A DNA stretch of 19,253 nucleotides from an uncultured Peptococcaceae bacterium (GCA_900556545.1 USPE01000007.1:1-19253); one strand, 5' to 3'. Positions 7,792 through 15,765 are shown, counted from the stretch's first letter. Translations and numbers: made by a program. Notes: a model not told the origin generated them from the letters alone.

Positions 7792-7835
7792 TCATTGATA
7801 TAAAGCTATTATTTTTTGTATTTACCTAATGGAAA

Positions 7836-9104
7836 TTACTTTTTGATAACTTCCAAGCCGCCCATGTAAGGACGCAGTGCTTCCGGTATAACAACGCTGC
7901 CGTCAGGCTGCTGATAGTTTTCCAGAATTGCGGCAACGGTGCGGCCGACAGCCAGGCCGGAGCCATTTAAAGTGTGAATGAACCGTACTTTGCCATCTTC
8001 ATCACGGAAACGGATATTGGCCCGTCTTGCCTGGAAGTCTACAAAGTTGCTGCAGGAAGAAATTTCTTTGTAAGCATTATAGCTTGGCAGCCATACTTCG
8101 ATATCATAGGTTTTGCAGGAAGAGAAACCGATATCGCCGGTAGGCAATGTAATAACACGATATGGCAGATTTAATGCCTGCAGAACATCTTCGGCATCCT
8201 GCGTTAAGGATTCCAGTTCTTCAAAAGAATGATCCGGATGAGCAAATTTCACCATCTCTACTTTATGGAACTGATGCTGACGGATAATGCCGCGGGTATC
8301 ACGGCCGGCAGAACCTGCCTCTGCACGGAAACAAGGACTGAAGGCGCAATGTTTGATTGGCAGATCTTTTACATTTAAAATTTCTTCACGATAGTAGTTG
8401 GTAACCGGTACTTCTGCAGTTGGGATCAAATAATAGTCCAGACCTTCCAGTTTGAACATATCTTCTGCAAATTTTGGCAGCTGACCGGTACCGGTCATGC
8501 TGGCTTTGTTGGCCATATATGGCGGCATTAATTCTTCGTAGCCGTGTTTTTGTGTGTGGATATCCAGCATCAAACTGATAACGGCCCGTTCCAATCTGGC
8601 GCCCAAGCCTCTGTAGAATGTAAACCGTGCGCCGGTTACTTTGGCAGCCCGTTCAAAATCCAGAATGCCCAAGCTGGTACCGACATCCCAATGGCCCAAT
8701 GGTTCATAGTCAAATTTGGTTGGTTCTCCCCAGGTGCGTTCTACACGGTAGTTTTCTTCGCCGCCTTCTGGCAGAGATTCATGTGGAATATTAGGGATGC
8801 TTAAAATGATTTCTTCCATTTTAGCATCTACATCGGCTACTTGCTGGTCTAATGCTTTAATGTCTTCGCCGACTTTGCTCATCTGTGCAACCAGTTCATC
8901 AGCATTTTCGCCGGATTTTTTCATTTTTCCGATTTCTTTAGAAACGGTGTTTCTTGTATTTTTTAACTGTTCTACTTCTGTCAACAGCGCTCTGCGTTTT
9001 TCATCTAAAGCCAGAAATGGAGCCAGATCTAAATCCATTCCTCTTTTTTTCATGCCGGCCACAACAGCATCTGGATTGGCACGAACAAACTTGATATCTA
9101 ACAT
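7836..9104 (-). CDS. serS: Serine--tRNA ligase
   Basis: A class II aminoacyl-tRNA synthetase that charges tRNA-Ser (and tRNA-Sec where present) with serine in the cytosol. The 422-residue length is normal. Residues about 1-110 form the N-terminal antiparallel coiled coil that grips the tRNA long arm (VEQLKNTRNTVSKEIGKMKK onward). The catalytic core has motif 2 around FSPCFRAEAGSAGRDTRG (ATP-binding Arg) and motif 3 near the C-terminus (LNGSGLAVGRTVAAILEN, then PEALRPYMGG). TAEVPVTNYYRE is the serine-binding TxE element. ATG at 9104 follows AAGGAGA. It is probably transcribed with the PdxT-like gene 83 nt upstream, since no terminator is seen between them. Confidence 0.97.
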   Translation of the reverse strand: MLDIKFVRANPDAVVAGMKKRGMDLDLAPFLALDEKRRALLTEVEQLKNTRNTVSKEIGKMKKSGENADELVAQMSKVGEDIKALDQQVADVDAKMEEIILSIPNIPHESLPEGGEENYRVERTWGEPTKFDYEPLGHWDVGTSLGILDFERAAKVTGARFTFYRGLGARLERAVISLMLDIHTQKHGYEELMPPYMANKASMTGTGQLPKFAEDMFKLEGLDYYLIPTAEVPVTNYYREEILNVKDLPIKHCAFSPCFRAEAGSAGRDTRGIIRQHQFHKVEMVKFAHPDHSFEELESLTQDAEDVLQALNLPYRVITLPTGDIGFSSCKTYDIEVWLPSYNAYKEISSCSNFVDFQARRANIRFRDEDGKVRFIHTLNGSGLAVGRTVAAILENYQQPDGSVVIPEALRPYMGGLEVIKK

Positions 9105-9187
9105 AATGCGACTCTCCTTTTTTATTCACTTGATTATAATTTAACGGCAAAAAGGAGGCAATGTCAAGCTTCAGACCAGATTTTCTG

Positions 9188-9748
9188 TTAATTTTTTCTG
9201 CTATTTTTTAAAGCTGCCACCATTTCCAGCCAATAGTTATAAATGTATGGCTGCGGCGTCAGTTCTGCTACATAGCTGCAAGCCAGATAGTTGCCCTGTC
9301 GGACCACAATGGGATTGTTTTTTTGGTCCTGGCATAGTATGCCAAGGTTGGGTGCAAGATTTTTAAACTGAATTTGGGGCAAAAAGCAGGCGGTAAAACG
9401 GTTTTGCAGATAGCCGGGCATTTCCAAAGAAGCGGTAGTAAGCTGACGGGCTGAGTGCATGGTAATGTCGCAGTCCATAGCGGAGAGCGGTCCGTTTCGT
9501 CCAAGGCTGACAGCACCGGCTGCGATGCCAAAGACAGAGAGCTGCGGAAGCTGCTGCTGTATGGATGGCAATAATCGCTGCAGCGGCCGAATATAGCCGG
9601 ATGTGTTCCATCCTGTAATGAGCAGGCCGTCAATATGGGAAAGCTGCTGTTCATTATAAACTGTAATGGTTTTGATTTGCTGCTGCTGAAAGATATCTCC
9701 ATTGCGCTTGCGCAGATAGTCTGGTCCTAACATACCGATTTTAAGCAT
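9188..9748 (-). CDS. PdxT-like glutaminase homolog lacking catalytic Cys and His
   Basis: A 186-residue protein with the overall plan of PdxT/YaaE, the glutaminase subunit that feeds ammonia to PdxS in pyridoxal-phosphate synthesis. Matching landmarks are the KIGMLG start, IDGLLITGWNTSG in place of DGLILPGGESTT, VFGIAAGAV in place of MFGTCAGLI, and VVRQGNYLACSYVAELT in place of AKQGQFLGCSFHPELT. The nucleophile Cys is therefore Ala76 and the catalytic His is Val160; only Glu162 of the triad remains. The oxyanion-side GGES is also changed. It cannot work as a normal glutaminase. ATG at 9748 lies 7 nt after AAGGAGG; ATG at 9754 would be too close. No pdxS is adjacent, yet serS follows, as in the B. 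subtilis pdxS-pdxT-serS order. Confidence 0.8.
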   Translation of the reverse strand: MLKIGMLGPDYLRKRNGDIFQQQQIKTITVYNEQQLSHIDGLLITGWNTSGYIRPLQRLLPSIQQQLPQLSVFGIAAGAVSLGRNGPLSAMDCDITMHSARQLTTASLEMPGYLQNRFTACFLPQIQFKNLAPNLGILCQDQKNNPIVVRQGNYLACSYVAELTPQPYIYNYWLEMVAALKNSRKN

Positions 9749-9970
9749 AATCATCCCTCCTTTCCCGGTGCAGTGTTGTTTACGGTTTGTGGTTGTGTTT
9801 ATTCTTTGAACGATATTATTTTATGCAGAAGGAGTGGAAAGCGGTTGTGAAAAAGATTGCTGCTTAGAGGATTTGCTTTAAATTGGGAAAAGATTATACT
9901 TGTACTGCCTGAGGCGGTGTTGTATAGTAAAGGAAAAAGCAGAGCTATGTTTTTGAGAAACAGGAGGGAT

Positions 9971-10477
9971 ATGGTGTACTTTCCCAAAACGATAGAAGAG
10001 TTGGAACAGGTACGTGCAGAATGTCTGCGATTGGTAAATAAAAGGTCGCTGCTATCTGGCGCGGCGGCAGTGGTTCCATTGCCGGGAGCAGATATTTCGG
10101 CGGATATTGCGATTATGACGGAACTTTTGTTGGAGATTAATAAACGATTTGGTTTGTCGGAGGAACAGATTGGTCAGTTGGATTTGGAGCGAAAAAAGGT
10201 GTTGCTGGTAATTATATCTTCTATCGGCAACGAAGTAGCGGGCAAAACTGTTTCGGTCACATTGGTGCGCAGTTTGCTAAAACGGATCAGTAATAAAATT
10301 GCTGCGCGGCAGGTAAGCCGTTTGGTGCCGTTGGCAGGACAAGCGGTATCTGCCGGGATTAGTTTTGCTGCCATGCGCTATTTAGGCAAGCATCATGTGG
10401 AGCAATGCTATGAGATTACACTGCGATATATGAACAGCATTGATGTGCGGAATGTTGATGATGTGATTGACATATAG
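9971..10477 (+). CDS. DUF697-like / hypothetical hydrophobic-helix protein
   Basis: A 168-residue protein with amphipathic and hydrophobic helices. The segment SLLSGAAAVVPLPGADISADIAIMTELLLEINKRFGL is split here as two pieces for note: GAAAVVPLPGADISADIA (about residues 30-47) and IMTELLLEINKRFG (48-61). This resembles the core of DUF697, a membrane-associated domain often found with GTPases, with a second mirror block, SRLVPLAGQAVSAGISF, at 116-132. No GTPase domain is fused or adjacent. Starts at 9857, 9947 and 9971 are in frame; ATG at 9971 directly follows AGGAGGGAT, and GTG at 9974 is even better spaced. Function unknown. It is divergent from the PdxT-like gene and ends at its own terminator. 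Confidence 0.65.
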   Translation: MVYFPKTIEELEQVRAECLRLVNKRSLLSGAAAVVPLPGADISADIAIMTELLLEINKRFGLSEEQIGQLDLERKKVLLVIISSIGNEVAGKTVSVTLVRSLLKRISNKIAARQVSRLVPLAGQAVSAGISFAAMRYLGKHHVEQCYEITLRYMNSIDVRNVDDVIDI

Positions 10478-10517
10478 TATGGAGTGAAAGTGACATAAAA
10501 AATAGAACGATACAAAG

Positions 10518-10556
10518 AAACCAGCAGGGAAGATACCATGTTCCGGCTGGTTTTTT
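10518..10556 (+). terminator. Terminator of the DUF697-like gene
   Basis: AAACCAGC, GGGAA, loop, TTCC, GCTGGTTTTTT: a two-part stem followed by six T, 40 nt after the stop codon. Confidence 0.85.
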
Positions 10557-10592
10557 ACATTGTTTTTTATAATAAAGGTTCGTGAATTTTAC

Positions 10593-10640
10593 CTAAATTT
10601 TACTTGACCTTTAGCTAAATTTACCATTCTCTTGCTAAAC
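10593..10640 (+). repeat. Three CTAAA-type direct repeats upstream of sigI
   Basis: CTAAATTTTAC at 10593, CTAAATTTACC at 10615 and CTAAAC at 10635 are spaced 22 and 20 nt apart, about two helical turns, ending roughly 30 nt before the putative -35. They may be activator sites; AT-rich chance similarity is possible. Confidence 0.3.
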
Positions 10641-10671
10641 TGAGTAAAATAAAGGGGATTTTTTACAAAAC

Positions 10672-10700
10672 GACCCCGATTTTAACAAATGGACTGCGTA
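10672..10700 (+). promoter_or_regulatory. Putative SigI-type promoter of the sigI operon
   Basis: GACCCCG (10672-10678), 18 nt, CGTA (10697-10700), with the start codon 26 nt further on. The identical two blocks with identical spacing precede the lipoprotein gene at 12551. C-rich -35 and CGWA-like -10 boxes are typical of SigI-dependent promoters in Bacillus and Clostridium, so autoregulation is likely. Confidence 0.65.
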
Positions 10701-10725
10701 TGCTATCAGTAAGGGGGAACATTGC

Positions 10726-11451
10726 GTGGGTCAAGAGCATGAGATTGTGAAGCTGGTTTATGAAGCCAAAGAAAGTATGGAACGTGCCGATGCGTTGATT
10801 TATCAATATATGCCGTTTATTCGGTCTGAAACAGCCAAATTTTTAAAACGGGTGCCGATAGATGGTTATGATGATGAATTGAGTATTGCTATGATTGCTT
10901 TTCATGAAGCGATACGGGGGTATTCCCGTTTGAAGGGCGCTTTTTTTAAGTATGCAGCGATGGTAATCCGGAGTCGTTTGATTGATTATCAACGGCGGGA
11001 ACAACGGCACAGCCATGTGTTATCGCTGGATATGCCTGATGAGAACGGCGACGGCGTATTGGGGGATACGGTAGCCGACAAACGGGCGCACAGCGAGGAA
11101 CTGATTGCGCGGGAAGCTACCCGCAGTGAAATTGAAGAATTAACAAAACAGATTGCTTCTTTTGGCGTATCGCTGACAGATGTGGCAGAAAATTGTCCGC
11201 GGCAGCAGCGCACGATAGAAGCTTGCCGAAAAGCCATTGGTTTTGCCAGGGCCAATCCGACACTGATTGATGAATTGGTGACAACTAAGCGGCTGCCCAT
11301 TACCCGTCTGGCAGAAGGCAGCGGCGTGGAGCGCAAAACACTGGAACGGCATCGCAAATATCTGGTGACGCTGCTGCTGATTTACAGCAATGGTTACGAG
11401 ATTATTCGTGGCCATTTGCAGCATCTTTGGAAAGGAGGCAACGGGCAGTGA
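10726..11451 (+). CDS. sigI: RNA polymerase sigma factor, SigI family
   Basis: An alternative sigma factor of 241 residues, the usual SigI length. The region-2 part includes IYQYMPFIRSETAKFL, DELSIAMIAFHEAIRGY and FFKYAAMVIRSRLIDYQRRE, the SigI-specific form of the core-binding and -10-binding helices. The C-terminal half (SFGVSLTDVAENCPRQQ, RLAEGSGVERKTLERHRKYL, LLIYSNGYEIIRGHL) is the SigI C-terminal domain, which replaces a classical region 4 and reads the -35. It starts at GTG 10726 after AGGGGGAAC. Its stop overlaps the start of the anti-sigma gene (GTGA), so the two are translationally coupled. By homology it responds to envelope or extracellular signals; the signal here is unknown. Confidence 0.9.
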   Translation: MGQEHEIVKLVYEAKESMERADALIYQYMPFIRSETAKFLKRVPIDGYDDELSIAMIAFHEAIRGYSRLKGAFFKYAAMVIRSRLIDYQRREQRHSHVLSLDMPDENGDGVLGDTVADKRAHSEELIAREATRSEIEELTKQIASFGVSLTDVAENCPRQQRTIEACRKAIGFARANPTLIDELVTTKRLPITRLAEGSGVERKTLERHRKYLVTLLLIYSNGYEIIRGHLQHLWKGGNGQ

Positions 11452-12518
11452 GATATCTGGTTATGGAATGTCATCCCAGCTATGCAATCCTTCTGGATGA
11501 GGATGGTCGTTTAGTAAAAGCGGCAAATTTACACTATCAGGTGGGACAGACAGTAGAATCGCCCGTTATTATGCGGGAGCAGGAAACAGCTCAAGTAAGT
11601 CGGTTGCCGCGTAAGCTGGGTGCTACTGTGGCTTGTATGATGCTATTGTTGCTGGGATATTATCAAAATTATATGGCGCCGTACACAGCGATTGCGTTAT
11701 CTATTAATCCATCTGTGCTGATGGAGCTGAATAAGCAGGGGAATGTGGTAGATTTAGAAGGATTAAATGAAGATGGCGAAGATTTGCTGGAAGGTTATAA
11801 GCCGGAGAGCAAAGACAGATTGGAAGTAACCGATGCGTTGATTGATCGTGCCATTGATATGGGCTATTTATCAGCCGGAGGTCGAATTTCTTTTGATATT
11901 GACACGCCGGATGATGCTAAGTTTCAACAATATGGTGTAGAGCTGCGCAGCAATGTGACAGAGCATTTGGCAGATCGTTTTACCGTTACGGTTGAAATTA
12001 AACGGCACAGTACAGATGACGAGGCGGAGGACAGTGATGATTGGCAGAAGGACGATGATAACCAATCGGCAGTAGCGCCGTCCGCTGAACCGCAAGAGCA
12101 GAAAAAACCAACTGCAGTGATACCCATTGTTCAGAATGATGATAATGACGATGACTGGGATGAAGCAGACGATATAGACGATGCAGATGATGTAGATGAT
12201 GCTCAGTATGATACAGATGATGATGACGATAGCGATGATATAGCTGATTATGATGATAAGCAGGATGAGATTGAGGGCGATATAGATGACAGTGACGATG
12301 ATACGGATCATATAAATGACAGCGATGATGACGATGATCTGGACAGTGATGACAACGACACAGAAGAAATCGGTTTGTCTAACGATGATGATGACAATGA
12401 TGACGATGATGATAATTCTGTGCAGGGCAACGCCGATGACATCGATGACACTGATGATTGGGATGATGATAACGGGGAACAGGACAGTGAATTGGGCGAA
12501 GAAGATGACGATGAATAA
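11448..12518 (+). CDS. rsgI: RsgI-like anti-sigma factor with Asp-rich extracytoplasmic tail
   Basis: A membrane-bound anti-sigma factor of 356 residues that should hold SigI inactive. Residues 2-50 are the cytoplasmic RsgI_N SigI-binding domain, 56-73 one membrane helix, and 76-185 the extracytoplasmic RsgI middle domain with SINPS at 85-89 (Asn87-Pro88 matches the self-cleavage site known in other RsgI proteins). The rest to 356 is a low-complexity tail dominated by Asp, with a Pro-containing linker near 205-230. In Clostridium the tail position often holds carbohydrate-binding domains; none is seen here. GTG at 11448 overlaps the sigI stop, 9 nt after AAAGGAGG; the frame can be opened to TTG at 11427, but that precedes the ribosome site. 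Confidence 0.88.
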   Translation: MRYLVMECHPSYAILLDEDGRLVKAANLHYQVGQTVESPVIMREQETAQVSRLPRKLGATVACMMLLLLGYYQNYMAPYTAIALSINPSVLMELNKQGNVVDLEGLNEDGEDLLEGYKPESKDRLEVTDALIDRAIDMGYLSAGGRISFDIDTPDDAKFQQYGVELRSNVTEHLADRFTVTVEIKRHSTDDEAEDSDDWQKDDDNQSAVAPSAEPQEQKKPTAVIPIVQNDDNDDDWDEADDIDDADDVDDAQYDTDDDDDSDDIADYDDKQDEIEGDIDDSDDDTDHINDSDDDDDLDSDDNDTEEIGLSNDDDDNDDDDDNSVQGNADDIDDTDDWDDDNGEQDSELGEEDDDE

Positions 12519-12550
12519 AAAAATAAAAGTTTTTAAAATTTTTTAACCGA

Positions 12551-12579
12551 GACCCCGTTTTTTAAAAAGAAGCACCGTA
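12551..12579 (+). promoter_or_regulatory. Putative SigI-type promoter of the lipoprotein gene
   Basis: GACCCCG (12551-12557), 18 nt, CGTA (12576-12579), the same elements and spacing as before sigI. Its location in the short gap after rsgI makes an independent SigI-controlled start for the lipoprotein gene likely. Confidence 0.65.
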
Positions 12580-12653
12580 ATCTACGGATGTAAGCAAACA
12601 AAACAAAAATAAAATTAAAAAACAAGGTGGAACAAAGAAGGGAGATTACGATT

Positions 12654-13790
12654 ATGAAAAAGAGAAATTTATTTATCACAGGTGCGACAATGTGTGCGAT
12701 TGGTGCAATGTTATTGACAGGATGCGGTAACCAAGATGCCGGTGCATTGGCTGACAAAGGGTATTTGACCTTGAGTGTAAATCCGGAAATTATGATTGAA
12801 TATGATAAACAGGGTTTGGTTACAGATTTAAGCGGTAAAAATGATGATGGTAAAAAGGTAACAGCCGATTATGATGATTACATTGGTAAAGAATGCGAAG
12901 TTGTGGTAAGTGATTTAATTGAACGGATTAATGAAGCCGGTTATTTTGTGGATGATATTGATGGCAACAGCAAAAATATTGTGATTCAGATAGAACCAGG
13001 TTCTGTACTGCCAGATGATGATTTTCTGGATGATGTAAGTACAAATGCACAAACTGCGGTTAAAAATTTGCAGTTGGCTTCCGGTGTGGTATCTATTGAT
13101 GATGATGACTATGATGATAAATATGAAAAGCAAGGGAAACCATCTCATTATATCACTTTAGAAAAAGCAAAAGAAATTGCGTTGACACAAGCTGGCGTGA
13201 AAGCATCCGCAGCTGTATTTGACGATAAGGAATTTGATTTAGATGACGGCAGTGCAGTATATGAACTGGAATTTGAAGCCAATGGCAATGAGTATGAATA
13301 TGATGTGAATGCTGTAACCGGTAAAGTAATAAAAGCAGAGCATGATATTGCAGGACAGAATGATGACCGTGATGACGATATGGATGATGCAGATGACAGA
13401 GATGATGATCGCGACGATGATTGGGACGATGCGGATGACAACGACGATGATGACAGAGTGGTATCCGGGACGCAGAGTGTGGTAGTTCCTGTATCCGATG
13501 ATGACGACGATGATGATCGTGATGACGATATGGATGATGTAGATGACAGAGATGATGACCGCGACGACGACCGAGATGATGATGACAAAGTGGTATCCGG
13601 CACCCAGAACGTGGTAGTTCCTGTATCCGATGATGATGACGATGATGACCGTGACGATGATTGGGACGATGCGGATGACAATGATGATAATGATGACAAC
13701 GACGACAATGATGATGACGATAGTGACGATGACAATGATGACGATGATGATGACAGCGATGACGATAACGACGACGATAATGATGACTGA
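12654..13790 (+). CDS. Lipoprotein with RsgI middle domain, PepSY domain and Asp-rich repeats
   Basis: An exported lipoprotein of 378 residues. It has a signal peptide with lipobox LLTGC (acylated Cys24). An RsgI-middle-like domain spans about 35-120: YLTLSVNPEIMIEYDKQG and GKNDDGKK mirror the same parts of the RsgI protein upstream, and Asn43-Pro44 is the equivalent of the cleavage pair. A PepSY domain follows at about 163-230 (ITLEKAKEIALTQAGV, YEYDVNAVTGKVIKAEHD). From about 235 to the end it is Asp-rich and contains two copies of a 44-residue unit starting VVSGTQ. It lacks a cytoplasmic sigma-binding part, so it is not itself an anti-sigma factor. The start ATG at 12654 follows AAGGGAG by 9 nt. 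The role is unknown; I infer cation or polycation binding by the tail, or a decoy for RsgI signalling. Confidence 0.85.
   Translation: MKKRNLFITGATMCAIGAMLLTGCGNQDAGALADKGYLTLSVNPEIMIEYDKQGLVTDLSGKNDDGKKVTADYDDYIGKECEVVVSDLIERINEAGYFVDDIDGNSKNIVIQIEPGSVLPDDDFLDDVSTNAQTAVKNLQLASGVVSIDDDDYDDKYEKQGKPSHYITLEKAKEIALTQAGVKASAAVFDDKEFDLDDGSAVYELEFEANGNEYEYDVNAVTGKVIKAEHDIAGQNDDRDDDMDDADDRDDDRDDDWDDADDNDDDDRVVSGTQSVVVPVSDDDDDDDRDDDMDDVDDRDDDRDDDRDDDDKVVSGTQNVVVPVSDDDDDDDRDDDWDDADDNDDNDDNDDNDDDDSDDDNDDDDDDSDDDNDDDNDD
13458..13720 (+). repeat. 132-nt in-frame tandem repeat in the Asp-rich tail
   Basis: Copies start at 13458 and 13590, both with GTGGTATCCGG and GTGGTAGTTCCTGTATCCGA followed by GAY-rich sequence. 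The unit codes for VVSGTQ(S/N)VVVPVS and a D-rich spacer with DDRDDD and DDxDD patterns. The second copy grades into unbroken Asp codons. Confidence 0.8.
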
Positions 13791-13802
13791 TTGAAACAAA
13801 AC

Positions 13803-13845
13803 AATGCCTCCAAAGGTTGTGATAAACCCTTGGAGGCAATTTTGC
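13803..13845. terminator. Bidirectional terminator between lipoprotein and GGDEF genes
   Basis: TGCCTCCAA and TTGGAGGCA form the stem (13805-13813 with 13830-13838), extended by AGG / CCC. Short T-rich runs follow on both strands, between two converging genes. Confidence 0.75.
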
Positions 13846-13884
13846 AGGTGCGCTAGTGTACAATGTTAATGCTGGTTGTAAGTT

Positions 13885-15765
13885 TTATTCAGTCATTTTT
13901 TGCTCATCTGGAGCGAAGAGGAAGGATAAAATAAATTGTTCTCCGTACTCGTTTATGACGGAGCTTCCTCGTTCATAAATCCATAAGGAAGTCGTATCTT
14001 TGCGTAAAATACGATAGCGCAATGAATAGAACTGGTTATTTTTTAATTGTTCGCTGATACTTTGTTCCACCATTTCACGGTCATCAGGATGGATGATATG
14101 GCTAAAATATCCGTTGCAGGTTTCCATAAATTCCTGATAGGTATATTGGGTAAAGTCCAATACAGCTTGATTGAAGCAGAACAATGGCATTTGGGGTTTG
14201 ATATATGCTACACGAAAACCATCCAAAATGTATTGATTGATAAAGTTTTGTAATTTTTGTTCGATTTTTAACTGCTCTGCTTCAGGTAATTGCTCTAAGA
14301 AATAGAATAATACTTTTGGTGTGGCTAGTAATGCTTGACTATCCGCATTCTTATCCGGTGTTTCTGCCTTTCGTTCTTCAGCAAATGGAAAATGATTTTT
14401 GAAAATTTCTGATACGACAAATTGTTCAATATCATTTGACTGCAAAAATGATGAAGAATTTTCAGAATCTGAAACCATATCGGTGTATTTATCCAGATTG
14501 CGAATCGTTCCTGCAAATAAATCAGGCTGACCGGATTCGTCCCGGATCATTTTTCCTTTACATAATAAATTACTCCATGTTCCGTTGACATTTTTGGCTC
14601 GATAAGTAATGGCATGCTGTTCGGCTCGTCCATCGGCAATTTCTTGATTGCTGCGTAAAAACATCATCATATCATCCGGATGGACTTTTTCGCCCCAAAA
14701 TGCTGCAGCGTTGGATAATATTTGTGATGGCAGACCAAAATCAACCATCATTTTATAAGAGTACATAAATTTTCCCGTTTTTAAATTACCTACAAAAAGG
14801 TAATCATCGATACTTTCTGATAAAGCATCAAACAGATAATCTTTATTGTACTGAAACGGCAGTAAGGTTTCGCCGTTTGTCTGTCGGCGACGGTCTTGCT
14901 GCAATCGTTCTTGTCCCATTTTTATGTGATGATCCCGTTTTTGAATATACATTTGGGTATCTACAATGGACAGTACATCGGAAACATTGAGATGCTCGCC
15001 CGCATAAATACTGGCCAGACCATAACTGAAGGAGACATCGTAAGTAATTCCTTTGGCAGTACGCCGTACTTTTAATTTTTCCAGCATGTGCTGCATCCAG
15101 GTTTCTAATTGGGCAGTCTCTTTGTTTACAAAAACGATAACAAATTCATCTCCGCTCAATCGGAAGATAAAGTCAGAATCCTGCAGTTCCTGATGCACAT
15201 TTTGTGCAAAGAAAACCAGCAATTTATCGCCTTCCATATGGCCATAGGTATCATTTACCCATTTTAGCCCGTTGATATCACACAATGCCACAGCTAACTT
15301 ATCTTCAGAAGTCATATTTTTTAACATATCTTCTAATCGTTTTTTTCCTGCATTGCGGTTTAAAATACCGGTTAACTCGTCAATAGACGCTTCCATAGAA
15401 AGCAGAATCTGGTCAGTGATATCGATGGAATTTTGGATGTGGTATTGTTTTCCGTCCCAATCAATTAAGCTGTCGCAATTCATATAAATACGACCGGTAA
15501 TGGTATTTTTTTCTTTCCATACACAAGCACTGTTACGTTGTGTACTTTTTAATTGTTCAATTTTGCAAAATGGACAGCGGTCTGTCATGTCACACTGTAA
15601 TATCTTCCAACAAGTTTCTCCTTCTGGATTCTGTAAATGAAACGTGTGCTTCATATAGTCATTCATGTAAACAATTTTATCGGTGTCAATATCCGTAATG
15701 TAAATATTTGAATTGATTCTGTTTAGAATATTTTTGTAAAATTCAGAAGTAAGGGCCTGTGTCAT
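13885..15765 (-). CDS. PAS-GGDEF-PAS-PAS sensor, probable diguanylate cyclase
   Basis: A soluble signalling protein of 626 residues, likely making cyclic di-GMP. Residues 10-120 are a PAS-like sensor with a Cys cluster (C52, C58, C64, C67). The GGDEF domain runs about 127-290, beginning DELTGILNRNAG, with DINGLKWVNDTYGHMEGD and the active loop RLSGDEF (204-208, Ser in place of the first Gly, a change tolerated in active enzymes). The inhibitory RxxD site is QDSD, so product feedback is probably lost. Two more PAS domains follow, at about 315-430 (KVHPDDMMMF) and 505-620 (IIHPDDREMV). No membrane segment is seen, so it senses a cytoplasmic signal. ATG at 15765 lies 9 nt after AGGAGG; an earlier ATG hits a stop after two codons. 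Confidence 0.88.
   Translation of the reverse strand: MTQALTSEFYKNILNRINSNIYITDIDTDKIVYMNDYMKHTFHLQNPEGETCWKILQCDMTDRCPFCKIEQLKSTQRNSACVWKEKNTITGRIYMNCDSLIDWDGKQYHIQNSIDITDQILLSMEASIDELTGILNRNAGKKRLEDMLKNMTSEDKLAVALCDINGLKWVNDTYGHMEGDKLLVFFAQNVHQELQDSDFIFRLSGDEFVIVFVNKETAQLETWMQHMLEKLKVRRTAKGITYDVSFSYGLASIYAGEHLNVSDVLSIVDTQMYIQKRDHHIKMGQERLQQDRRRQTNGETLLPFQYNKDYLFDALSESIDDYLFVGNLKTGKFMYSYKMMVDFGLPSQILSNAAAFWGEKVHPDDMMMFLRSNQEIADGRAEQHAITYRAKNVNGTWSNLLCKGKMIRDESGQPDLFAGTIRNLDKYTDMVSDSENSSSFLQSNDIEQFVVSEIFKNHFPFAEERKAETPDKNADSQALLATPKVLFYFLEQLPEAEQLKIEQKLQNFINQYILDGFRVAYIKPQMPLFCFNQAVLDFTQYTYQEFMETCNGYFSHIIHPDDREMVEQSISEQLKNNQFYSLRYRILRKDTTSLWIYERGSSVINEYGEQFILSFLFAPDEQKMTE

Noticed and set aside
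9105..9187. T-box leader before serS
   Set aside because: The 83-nt gap is too short and lacks the T-box sequence and a terminator hairpin.
9268..9702. Two other minus-strand frames inside the PdxT-like gene
   Set aside because: The frame 9188-9748 aligns along its full length with PdxT landmarks and has the ribosome site.
11871..12311. Ile-rich minus-strand frame within the rsgI tail, and a Met/Thr-rich plus-strand frame at 12316-12546
   Set aside because: Off-frame readings of the same Asp repeats with no start signals.
13458..13720. CRISPR-like repeats
   Set aside because: Repeats are contiguous, in frame and coding; there are no unique spacers.
13148..13863. Long Ser-rich, His-rich and Ile/Val-rich frames antisense to the lipoprotein gene
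   Set aside because: They are the direct shadow of the GAY (Asp) codon repeats; they lack ribosome sites, and the plus frame has a signal peptide and known domains.
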